A stretch of DNA of 8,753 nucleotides, taken from positions 1 through 8,753 of the forward strand of contig JAGWKJ010000087.1 of the NCBI GenBank assembly GCA_028865375.1. Reading direction: 5' to 3'. The stretch comes from Hyphomicrobiales bacterium (GTDB lineage Bacteria; Pseudomonadota; Alphaproteobacteria; Rhizobiales; Beijerinckiaceae). Positions within the stretch are counted from its first letter, which is position 1. Every line of letters starts with the position of its first letter. The notes beneath the pieces are model-generated. The model saw only the letters and a program-made list of their open reading frames with translations. It was not told where the DNA came from and did not search any database. This document shows, piece by piece, positions 1-4,807 of this stretch. Made by a program: the position numbers and the translations under genes.

Positions 1-70
1 GGGACAGGCTGGCGCATCCCGCCAGCGCGATCGCAGACGCCAACGCGGCGAGACGAACGAGCCGGCTCAT
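1..70 (-). CDS. Lipoprotein, N-terminal fragment (cut by window edge)
   Basis: Read on the minus strand from the ATG at 70, the first 23 codons give MSRLVRLAALASAIALAGCA followed by SLS. This is a textbook type II signal peptide: two arginines, a hydrophobic stretch of about 12 residues, and the lipobox LAGC with the lipidated cysteine at residue 19. The mature protein would therefore be a membrane-anchored lipoprotein, in the inner or outer membrane. Its start overlaps the stop of the SNase-like gene by 4 bp (ATGA), so it is probably translationally coupled as the next gene of the same operon. Only the signal peptide is visible, so the function cannot be told. I have a vague recollection of M48-type metallopeptidase lipoproteins next to such SNase genes, but nothing here supports it. 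Confidence 0.75.
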   Translation of the reverse strand, partial: MSRLVRLAALASAIALAGCASLS

Positions 71-864
71 CGCGCCTCGGGCGTCTCGACCTGCTCGGGC
101 CAGGTCAGCGTCAGCTTGGGGCCGAAACGCGCGTCGAGGAGCCCACGCAGGCGCAGGCGGCGTCCGACCAAGTTCTGCAACGATCGCGAGGTCCAACCGA
201 ACATCCGCATCCGTTTGATCGAAACGACGGCCGACAGCGAACCTCTGGGGCCGAAATCCAGCCACCCGTTCCGCCGGCCGACGCCCGCCTTCGTCACCGC
301 GCCCTCGACCACGGCGAAGCGTCCGTCGGCCTTCCGCAGCGCCGCGCCGTCGCGCGCGTCGATCACCGAATAAAGCGGATCGGCCCAAAGGCCAAGGCCG
401 GCGCCCCGCGCGGAGGCCTCCGCGGCGAGCAAGGCGGCCATGCAATTCAGGGCGCCGGTCTCCGGTCGGGCGCGCGCATCGCCCAGACCGACGATTTCGG
501 CGGCCAAAGGGCGGGGCGGATCGCCGAGGAATATCAAGGCCGGCACGCGGCCCCAGCGGTCCGCCTTGCCGCCGATGGCGCGGAATTGGATCGTCGCGCC
601 TCCATAAGTGGCGTCGAGGTCGCGTCGGGCGGCGGCGAGGCGTGCGGAATCGGCGGGGCCGCGATCGGCCGGATCGAGGCCGAGCGGGCGCAACGTGCGA
701 CCGTCCGCCAGCACGGGTTCGAGACGGTCGCCGAAGCGCGCGATCACGCCCGTGACGGCGCCGCGCGCATCGCAGGCGGGGCCCGACGCGCCGCTCGCCG
801 CGCCGTGCGACGCCAGCGCGGCGAGCGGCGCCAGGAGGATTGCGCGTGGGATGCGAACGGCCAT
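67..864 (-). CDS. Secreted SNase-fold (thermonuclease-like) protein with C-terminal OB-like extension
   Basis: 265 aa. Residues 1-27 look like a Sec signal peptide (hydrophobic run ILLAPLAALA, then an AASGASG cleavage region), so the product should be periplasmic. Residues about 35-165 show the staphylococcal-nuclease (SNase) layout: an R-x-L-x-P-L-G-L-D strand at 57-64, the hallmark DRWGR at 102-106 and the closing AEASARGAGLGLW at 148-160. The LDPAD at 63-67 replaces the usual D-A-P-E, so the catalytic glutamate of classical nucleases seems absent and nuclease activity is doubtful. Residues about 180-262 form a second beta-rich unit (WLDFGPR, LVGRRLRLRGL, FGPKLTL, PEQVE) resembling the OB-like tail that I recall in alphaproteobacterial SNase proteins. 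The gene follows the membrane-protein gene by 34 bp and overlaps the lipoprotein start. The SD before the ATG is weak. Substrate and physiological role are unknown. Confidence 0.75.
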   Translation of the reverse strand: MAVRIPRAILLAPLAALASHGAASGASGPACDARGAVTGVIARFGDRLEPVLADGRTLRPLGLDPADRGPADSARLAAARRDLDATYGGATIQFRAIGGKADRWGRVPALIFLGDPPRPLAAEIVGLGDARARPETGALNCMAALLAAEASARGAGLGLWADPLYSVIDARDGAALRKADGRFAVVEGAVTKAGVGRRNGWLDFGPRGSLSAVVSIKRMRMFGWTSRSLQNLVGRRLRLRGLLDARFGPKLTLTWPEQVETPEAR

Positions 865-898
865 CGGACGCTCAGCCTGCGGCTTGGCGCGGCCTCGA

Positions 899-1969
899 TC
901 AAGCGGACGGCACGCGGGCGGCGAGGCCCGCTGGGACGAACGTCAGCGTCAAGCGACGGGCAGGACGCCAGAAGGCCGCCAACAACAGCAACGAGGCGCC
1001 GACAGTCAGGCCGGCGAACGCGAAGGACAGCGAGGCCGCTCCGGCCGAATTGAAGGCTTGCGTCACGGCGATCACGAAATAGACCAAGGCCGAGGTCAGG
1101 AAGGCGCGACGGTCCAAGACCAGCGCGATCAAGCCGAGCGCCAGATAGGTCGCGATGGCGCCGGTCGCGGCCCCGGCCGCTCCCATATGATGCACGGGAG
1201 CCGCGGTCGCCGCGCCGAAGATGGGCGACGCCAAGTTTGCCGTCCAGCCGAACAACAGGCGGAAGATCGACTGCGTGATCAGGGGCGCGGCGACCAGATG
1301 CAGCCAGAAGGCGACGTCGGCCCGGCGTGTCAGGCGGAGCGGGTCGGAGAAGTCCCACCACAGCGCGAGCGCGAACAGGGCGAGGCCGGAAGCCGCCTCC
1401 GCGGCGTCGACGGCGCCCGGGCGCCAAGTCGACGAAACGAGGGACTCCGCCAGGATCGCCGCTGCGAGCGCCGTCGCACTCGCCGCGATCGCGACCGTGA
1501 TCGGCAAGCGGAAGCGTCGCCAATGCGCGAAGCCGGCGACGAGCGCCACGACCGCGACGCCGACCGCGGTCGGCGCATCGCCCGCATTGCCGCCGGTCGC
1601 CATGGCGACGAACGCGCCGGTCGCGAAACTCGCGCCCACGATGAATCCGGCCGTCAGCACGATGCTCGTGAAGGCCAACCGCCGCCGTCTCGTGAAAAAC
1701 TCGGCCAGCGCCCAGCTCTCGGCCGCGATCGCCGCCGCCGCGGGTCCGAGACGTTGCACCAACGCCGCGGTCGCCGCGAAGACCAAGCCGGTCGCGACCG
1801 CCACGAAGACGTCGTTGAACCCGGTGGCGAACCGGATCGCCTCGTCGTCGGCGACCGAATCGTCGCGCCGTTTGGCGACGAAGGCGCGGAACGCCGCGAT
1901 GTCGGAAGATCGGAGGACGCCCGCGCCCGCCGCCGCGTCGAGGTCTTGGTCGTCGTAAGTCCCCGGCAA
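899..1969 (-). CDS. Uncharacterised polytopic inner-membrane protein (TTG start)
   Basis: 356 aa. A short soluble N-terminus (1-48, with YDDQDLDAAAGAGVL and AFRAFVAKRR) is followed by RFATGFNDVFVAVA and about nine or ten hydrophobic segments, roughly 52-72, 75-92, 98-125, 132-150, 155-178, 188-206, 219-240, 265-286, 290-306 and 311-333. The stretch WDFSDPLRLTRRADVAFWLHL (205-225) and the FND motif match, from memory, a conserved alphaproteobacterial membrane-protein family without assigned function; no enzymatic motif is apparent. The start is TTG: the frame is open only back to a TGA at 2018-2020 and holds no ATG or GTG there. The TTG has a GGGAG SD (plus-strand 1976-1980) 6 nt upstream and a promoter just beyond, giving a leader of only about 17 nt. 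It is the first gene of the probable operon with the SNase-like and lipoprotein genes. Function unknown. Confidence 0.8.
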   Translation of the reverse strand: MPGTYDDQDLDAAAGAGVLRSSDIAAFRAFVAKRRDDSVADDEAIRFATGFNDVFVAVATGLVFAATAALVQRLGPAAAAIAAESWALAEFFTRRRRLAFTSIVLTAGFIVGASFATGAFVAMATGGNAGDAPTAVGVAVVALVAGFAHWRRFRLPITVAIAASATALAAAILAESLVSSTWRPGAVDAAEAASGLALFALALWWDFSDPLRLTRRADVAFWLHLVAAPLITQSIFRLLFGWTANLASPIFGAATAAPVHHMGAAGAATGAIATYLALGLIALVLDRRAFLTSALVYFVIAVTQAFNSAGAASLSFAFAGLTVGASLLLLAAFWRPARRLTLTFVPAGLAARVPSA

Positions 1970-1992
1970 TTGGCGCTCCCGCCGAAAGCCGG

Positions 1993-2021
1993 ATTGAAGT
2001 CGTCGGCGACGGCCGGGTCAA
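1993..2021 (-). promoter_or_regulatory. Sigma-70-type promoter for the membrane-protein operon
   Basis: On the minus strand, TTGACC (2021-2016) is followed after exactly 17 bp by TTCAAT (1998-1993). These match the consensus boxes at 5 of 6 and 4 of 6 positions. Transcription would start near 1986, leaving room for the GGGAG SD and the TTG start at 1969. The CCGGCCGGCCGG palindrome (2022-2033) abuts the -35 box; I cannot say whether it is an operator or just GC-rich sequence. Confidence 0.55.
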
Positions 2022-2086
2022 CCGGCCGGCCGGGCGTTCGCGCGGATCACACGCGGAATGTTCGGCATTCGAACCGGAAGGCAGGT

Positions 2087-2105
2087 CGCGAATCCCCGAT
2101 TCGCG
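2087..2105. repeat. Perfect 8-bp inverted repeat in the divergent intergenic region
   Basis: CGCGAATC (2087-2094) and GATTCGCG (2098-2105) are perfect reverse complements around a 3-bp CCC centre. A third, partial copy of the right arm (GATTCGC, 2131-2137, within GCGATTCGC) sits between the candidate -35 and -10 boxes of the next promoter. The repeat lies 13 bp upstream of that -35 box and between two divergent promoters, so a regulator-binding site is plausible. No downstream T run supports a terminator reading. Chance occurrence in GC-rich DNA cannot be excluded. Confidence 0.35.
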
Positions 2106-2118
2106 CCGGTCGGAATCG

Positions 2119-2147
2119 TTGAAGCGACGCGATTCGCAAGCTAATTT
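2119..2147 (+). promoter_or_regulatory. Candidate promoter of the YbjN-like gene
   Basis: TTGAAG (2119-2124) and TAATTT (2142-2147) are separated by 17 bp. The -35 is a 4-of-6 match and the -10 only 3 of 6, so this is a weak call. It lies in one of the few AT-richer patches of the region and would start transcription near 2154, giving a leader of about 42 nt ending in a strong AGGAGG SD (2185-2190). Confidence 0.35.
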
Positions 2148-2195
2148 CCCTCGACGGCTGCGGTCGAAGCGGTCGAACGGATCCAGGAGGAACCT

Positions 2196-2768
2196 ATGTC
2201 CAGAGCGATGGTCGCGGCCGCGATGGTCGCAGCCCTGACGGGTTTGGCGCACGCGGACATGCTCTCGGATCTCACGAATTCGATGGGCGCCAAGCCGAAC
2301 GCGCCGCCGGCGGCGGGGCCGGCCAAGACGGAGGCGCCGACGCCCGCGGCGGCGGGCCAAGTCAGCGTCGATCCCGCCAATTACGATCGCCTGCGCCAGA
2401 TCCTGTCCGGATATGGCCGGGTCGACGCCTTCACGGTCGCCAAGACCGGCCGCGCGACCGCCAAGATGACGACCGACGGCGAGGCTTATTTCTTCAACGT
2501 CGCCGGCGTCCGCGGAAAGCCCTGCGGCGGCAATTGCGACACCTACATCGACGTCTGCAATTCCAACTGGCGCAAACCGACCTTCGACGACCTGATCCAA
2601 TGGGTCAACGTGCACTATTCCTACGTGGTCTGGTTCAAGGACGACGGCACCTGCCTTCACCTCGACCTGCCGACCTACGGCCAGCCGCTGACGGAAAAGA
2701 AGCTCGACAACGCTTTCCGCATCTGGCTCGGCGACTTCAAGGACCTGCGCGCCAAGTTCGCCGGCTGA
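2196..2768 (+). CDS. Secreted YbjN-like protein
   Basis: 190 aa, started by ATG with a near-perfect AGGAGG 5 nt upstream. Residues 1-20 are a Sec signal peptide ending in A-H-A, so the mature product is probably periplasmic. Residues about 30-58 are a low-complexity Ala/Pro linker. Residues about 62-188 read like a YbjN fold: an N-terminal helix (YDRLRQILSGYG), a strand with TTDGEAYFF, a cysteine-containing hairpin, the helix TFDDLIQWVNVH, the strand VVWFKDDGTCLHLDL and a final helix. The TFDDLIQW-N and FKDDGTCLHLDL stretches are the most YbjN-like parts. Four cysteines (110, 114, 121, 153) in an exported domain suggest one or two disulfides. YbjN-family proteins are poorly understood; some affect motility and stress responses, and no catalytic motif is visible. 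It appears to be a single-gene unit, with rpmE starting 126 bp downstream. The family assignment is by eye and tentative. Confidence 0.6.
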   Translation: MSRAMVAAAMVAALTGLAHADMLSDLTNSMGAKPNAPPAAGPAKTEAPTPAAAGQVSVDPANYDRLRQILSGYGRVDAFTVAKTGRATAKMTTDGEAYFFNVAGVRGKPCGGNCDTYIDVCNSNWRKPTFDDLIQWVNVHYSYVVWFKDDGTCLHLDLPTYGQPLTEKKLDNAFRIWLGDFKDLRAKFAG

Positions 2769-2831
2769 CGCGCGCCCCGCGCCCTTGCCGCCCGCGCCCG
2801 CCCATGGTAACGGCGCGCGGAAATTCCGCTC

Positions 2832-2889
2832 GTTCCGAGGGGTTCGGCGCCGCGTCGGCGCACGCCCGCGCTCGGAACCCCGACCGAGG
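2832..2889 (+). promoter_or_regulatory. Structured rpmE leader with competing stems and SD overlap
   Basis: Just upstream of rpmE, GTTCCGAG (2832-2839) can pair perfectly with CTCGGAAC (2871-2878), enclosing a GCGCCG/CGGCGC hairpin (2847-2852 with 2856-2861, 3-nt loop). The same right arm can pair in two other ways. GAACCCC (2875-2881) matches GGGGTTC (2839-2845). CTCGG (2871-2875) matches CCGAG (2884-2888) across an 8-nt loop, which would bury most of the GAGG SD (2886-2889) of rpmE. The pairings that use the 2871-2878 segment exclude one another, so the leader could switch between SD-free and SD-blocked forms. L31 leaders that bind their own product are known in several bacterial groups; whether this is one is inference. 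A weak -35-like TTGCCG at 2785-2790 with GGTAAC at 2806-2811 might be the promoter. Confidence 0.45.
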
Positions 2890-2894
2890 CCGAC

Positions 2895-3128
2895 ATGAAG
2901 ACCGACATTCACCCCGATTACCACATGATCAAGGTCGTCATGACGAACGGCCAGGAGTTCATGACGCGCTCGACGATGGGCAAGGAAGGCGACACGCTGA
3001 ACCTCGACATCGACCCGAACACGCATCCGGCCTGGACCGGCGGCTCGCAGCAGCTGATGGACCGCGGTGGGCGCCTGTCGCGCTTCGCGTCGCGCTTCGG
3101 CAATCTTGGCGCCGCCAAGCCGAAGTGA
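2895..3128 (+). CDS. rpmE: 50S ribosomal protein L31 (zinc-independent form)
   Basis: 77 aa, full family length. L31 is a late-assembling protein of the 50S subunit that contributes to the bridge with the 30S head. The family signature is unmistakable: MKTDIHPDYH at the start, VVMTNGQEFMTRST at 14-27, LDIDPNTHPAWTGG at 37-50, and LMDRGGRLSRFASRF near the end. There is no cysteine, so it is the C-minus form that cannot bind the zinc held by the CXXC form; this is what I expect for alphaproteobacteria. The ATG is preceded by GAGG (2886-2889) with 5-nt spacing, and that SD may be controlled by the leader structure. A terminator-like hairpin begins 6 bp after the stop. Confidence 0.95.
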   Translation: MKTDIHPDYHMIKVVMTNGQEFMTRSTMGKEGDTLNLDIDPNTHPAWTGGSQQLMDRGGRLSRFASRFGNLGAAKPK

Positions 3129-3134
3129 CGCGAG

Positions 3135-3164
3135 GGCGGCCGGGCGCGTTTGTCGCCGGCCGCC
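3135..3164 (+). terminator. GC-rich hairpin after rpmE (possible terminator without U tract)
   Basis: GGCGGCCGG (3135-3143) and CCGGCCGCC (3156-3164) form a perfect 9-bp stem with a 12-nt loop, 6 bp after the rpmE stop. The position fits a terminator, but the following bases (acatgccc) have no T run, so classical intrinsic termination is doubtful. It may mark the mRNA 3' end or act with Rho. It overlaps the promoter of the 6S RNA gene. Confidence 0.4.
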
Positions 3165-3178
3165 ACATGCCCTATATC
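3150..3178 (+). promoter_or_regulatory. Promoter of the 6S RNA gene
   Basis: TTGTCG (3150-3155) is followed after 17 bp by TATATC (3173-3178). Shifted by one base, the -10 reads CTATAT, the form reported as preferred by alphaproteobacterial housekeeping sigma factor. Initiation would be expected about 6-8 bp downstream, near 3184-3186. That is where the closing helix of the 6S RNA begins, so promoter and RNA fold support each other. The -35 box lies in the loop and right arm of the hairpin after rpmE. Confidence 0.6.
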
Positions 3179-3183
3179 GAGGG

Positions 3184-3337
3184 CGCGAAGCTGCGGGGCC
3201 CGTGAGGACCATTCCCCGGGGCCTTATCGATCCTTTGGGAGCCGTCCCTGACCGGGCCCCTGGGCCCGGACACATGGCGCCCACCTACGTTGTAGGTTCC
3301 CGGGATCGACGTCCCACGGCTCATGCGGCTTCGCGCT
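3184..3337 (+). ncRNA. ssrS: 6S RNA, inhibitor of housekeeping RNA polymerase
   Basis: 6S RNA mimics an open promoter and sequesters sigma-70-type RNA polymerase holoenzyme in slow growth. Recognition rests on three things. First, location just ahead of fau, the classic ssrS position in proteobacteria. Second, a match to remembered alphaproteobacterial 6S segments such as GGGAGCCGTCCCTGACCGGG and CCCACCTAC with GTAGGT. Third, the fold. CGCGAAGCTGC (3184-3194) pairs with GCGGCTTCGCG (3325-3335) with one G-U. The helix continues through CGTG-A-GGAC (3201-3209) with GTCCCACG (3311-3318), followed by an unpaired central bubble. A small hairpin (ACCTAC/GTAGGT, 3283-3288 with 3292-3297) lies on the bubble's 3' side, and a GC-rich apical stem forms from CCGGGCC (3252-3258) and GGCCCGG (3263-3269). 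The length, about 154 nt, is typical. The ends are inferred from promoter and closing helix and may be off by a few bases. Confidence 0.88.
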
Positions 3338-3339
3338 TC

Positions 3340-3365
3340 GGCCTCCGCGCCGCGTCCCGGAGGCC
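3340..3365 (+). promoter_or_regulatory. Hairpin masking the fau Shine-Dalgarno, just after 6S RNA
   Basis: GGCCTCCG (3340-3347) and CGGAGGCC (3358-3365) form a perfect 8-bp stem with a 10-nt loop. The right arm contains all of GGAGG (3359-3363), the best SD for fau. Folding would block initiation of fau on a readthrough 6S-fau transcript. It could also help define the 6S 3' end, but no T run follows. Confidence 0.45.
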
Positions 3366-3368
3366 CGC

Positions 3369-3983
3369 CTGACGACCGATCATGCCCATCCCGACCTCGC
3401 GGACGCCAAGCGTCGCCTGCGCCGCGATGCGCGCGCGCGCCGCGCCGCCGTCGATGCGCCGACGCGCGAGGCGCTGGGCGCCGCGTTGCTCGCCTTTGCC
3501 GACGGCTTGCCGCCGCCGGCGCCCGGCCGCGGCGCCGTCTCGCTCTATCGCGCCATCGGCGACGAGCCCGACCTTGACCCGCTGGCGGCGGCGCTCGCCG
3601 CGCGCGGCTGGCGTCTCGCGCTGCCGGCGATCGGCGCGTTGGCGACGCCGCTCGCCTTCCGCCGCTGGCGGCCGGGCGAGCCGCTGGTGCGCAATGCCAA
3701 GGGGCTCGACGAACCGCCGCAGGGTGCCGCCACGGTCGAACCCGACGTCGTGTTCGTGCCGTTGCTCGCCTTCGACGCGCGCGGCGCGCGGCTGGGCTAT
3801 GGCGGCGGCTATTACGACGCGACGCTGCGCGCGTTGCGGGCGAAGAAGGGCGTCGCGGCGGTCGGCGTCGCCTTCGCCTGCGCGGAGGTCGCCGCGCTTC
3901 CCGAAGGGCCGGTCGACGAACGGCTCGACCGGATCGTGACCGAGCGCGGCATGCGCGACTTTCCCCGGGAGGCCGGCGCGTGA
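3369..3983 (+). CDS. fau: 5-formyltetrahydrofolate cyclo-ligase (5,10-methenyl-THF synthetase), apparent CTG start
   Basis: This enzyme converts 5-formyl-THF plus ATP to 5,10-methenyl-THF in the cytoplasm, returning the stored folate to one-carbon metabolism. From the CTG the product is 204 aa, near family length. It shows the N-terminal basic helix ADAKRRLRRDARARR (11-25), the mid-region LAFRRWRPGEPLVRN (95-109), the hallmark VPLLAFDARGARLGYGGGYYD (130-150) that lines the active site, and the closing DERLDRIVTE (183-192). The frame is open from 3252 but has no ATG, GTG or TTG before 3486, and starting there would delete the conserved basic helix. CTG at 3369 lies 5 nt after GGAGG and is the best candidate. 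A missing base between the out-of-frame ATG at 3382 and position 3392 is the main alternative. It follows 6S RNA, as ygfA follows ssrS in E. coli, and overlaps the next gene by GTGA. Confidence 0.85.
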   Translation: MTTDHAHPDLADAKRRLRRDARARRAAVDAPTREALGAALLAFADGLPPPAPGRGAVSLYRAIGDEPDLDPLAAALAARGWRLALPAIGALATPLAFRRWRPGEPLVRNAKGLDEPPQGAATVEPDVVFVPLLAFDARGARLGYGGGYYDATLRALRAKKGVAAVGVAFACAEVAALPEGPVDERLDRIVTERGMRDFPREAGA

Positions 3984-4804
3984 GGCTGCTGTTCGTCGGC
4001 GACGTCGTGGGCCGCGCCGGGCGCGCGGCGTTCGTGCGCGAAATCCCCCGCCTGCGCGCGCGCTGGGCGCTCGACCTCGTGGTCGTCAACGGGGAGAACG
4101 CGGCGGGCGGCTTCGGCATCACGGAGCCGATCCTCGACGAATTGCTCGATGCCGGCGCCGACCGCGTGACGCTGGGCAACCACGCCTTCGACCAGCGCGA
4201 GGCGATGGTGTTCATCGAACGACGCAACGAGCTGATCCGTCCGGTGACGTTTCCGCCGGGCACGCCGGGCCGCGGCGCCGATCTCGTGGAGACCAAGACC
4301 GGCAAGCGGGCGCTCGTCGTCAACGCGATGGGGCGCATCTTCATGGACGCGATGGAGGATCCGTTCGCTGCCGTGGCGCGAGAACTCGACGCCTGCCCGC
4401 TGGGCGTCGCCTGCGACGCGGCGATCGTCGACTTCCACGCCGAGGCGACCAGCGAAAAGCTGGCGCTCGCCTATCACCTCGACGGCCGCGCCAGCCTCGT
4501 GGTGGGCACGCACACTCACGTGCCGACCGCCGACGCGCGCATCCTGCCCGAGGGCACCGCGTTCCAGTGCGACGCCGGCATGACCGGCGATTTCGAAAGC
4601 GTGATCGGCATGGATCGCGAGGAACCGATCCGCAAGTTCCTGCACAAGACGCCGGGCGCCCGCATGACGCCGGCCGAAGGCCCCGCGACGCTATGCGGCG
4701 TCGCGGTCGAGACCGGCGCGGACGGCAAGGCGGTCAAGGTCGCCCCCGTCAGGATCGGCGGCGCGCTGTCGCCGGCGACCGCGGATTTCTGGGAACCCGC
4801 CTGA
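3980..4804 (+). CDS. YmdB/TIGR00282-type metallophosphoesterase
   Basis: 274 aa, close to the usual length. This is a calcineurin-like two-metal phosphodiesterase. Bacillus YmdB acts on 2',3'-cyclic AMP and influences biofilm and motility decisions; the substrate here is unproven. Metal-site motifs are all present: GDVVGRAG with D8, VVNGENAAGG with E39 and N40, LGNHAFD with N67 and H68, DFHAEATSEK with H153, and GTHTHVPTAD with H178 and H180. MTGDFESVIGMD (201-212) is also family-typical. There is no signal peptide or membrane segment, so it is cytosolic. The GTG start overlaps the fau stop (GTGA) and has GGGAGG (3967-3972) 7 nt upstream, making translational coupling likely. It ends 3 bp from the converging hslO stop. 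Confidence 0.9.
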   Translation: MRLLFVGDVVGRAGRAAFVREIPRLRARWALDLVVVNGENAAGGFGITEPILDELLDAGADRVTLGNHAFDQREAMVFIERRNELIRPVTFPPGTPGRGADLVETKTGKRALVVNAMGRIFMDAMEDPFAAVARELDACPLGVACDAAIVDFHAEATSEKLALAYHLDGRASLVVGTHTHVPTADARILPEGTAFQCDAGMTGDFESVIGMDREEPIRKFLHKTPGARMTPAEGPATLCGVAVETGADGKAVKVAPVRIGGALSPATADFWEPA

Positions 4805-4807
4805 GGG

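Noticed and set aside
2022..2033. Self-complementary CCGGCCGGCCGG
   Set aside because: It is a 12-bp palindrome next to a -35 box, but short GC palindromes are common here and nothing else supports an operator or attachment site.
608..2122. 504-codon plus-strand open frame
   Set aside because: Lies antisense to the SNase-like and membrane-protein genes, with Arg/Gly/Glu-rich low-complexity translation and no family features.
2785..2811. TTGCCG plus GGTAAC as the rpmE promoter
   Set aside because: The spacing is short (15 bp) and the -10 match is poor; mentioned in the leader entry but not called separately.
744..3284. Very long minus-strand open frame of 846 codons
   Set aside because: It is an arginine- and glycine-rich antiframe spanning several well-supported genes on both strands and has no recognisable domain; long spurious frames are expected at this GC content.
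3382..3939. ATG-started frame overlapping fau
   Set aside because: The translation is Arg/Ser/Pro-rich and lacks cyclo-ligase motifs, which are all in the other frame; kept only as a possible frameshift indicator.
3172..4344. 390-codon minus-strand open frame over 6S RNA, fau and the phosphoesterase
   Set aside because: Its product is arginine-rich noise; the plus-strand genes there have clear family motifs.
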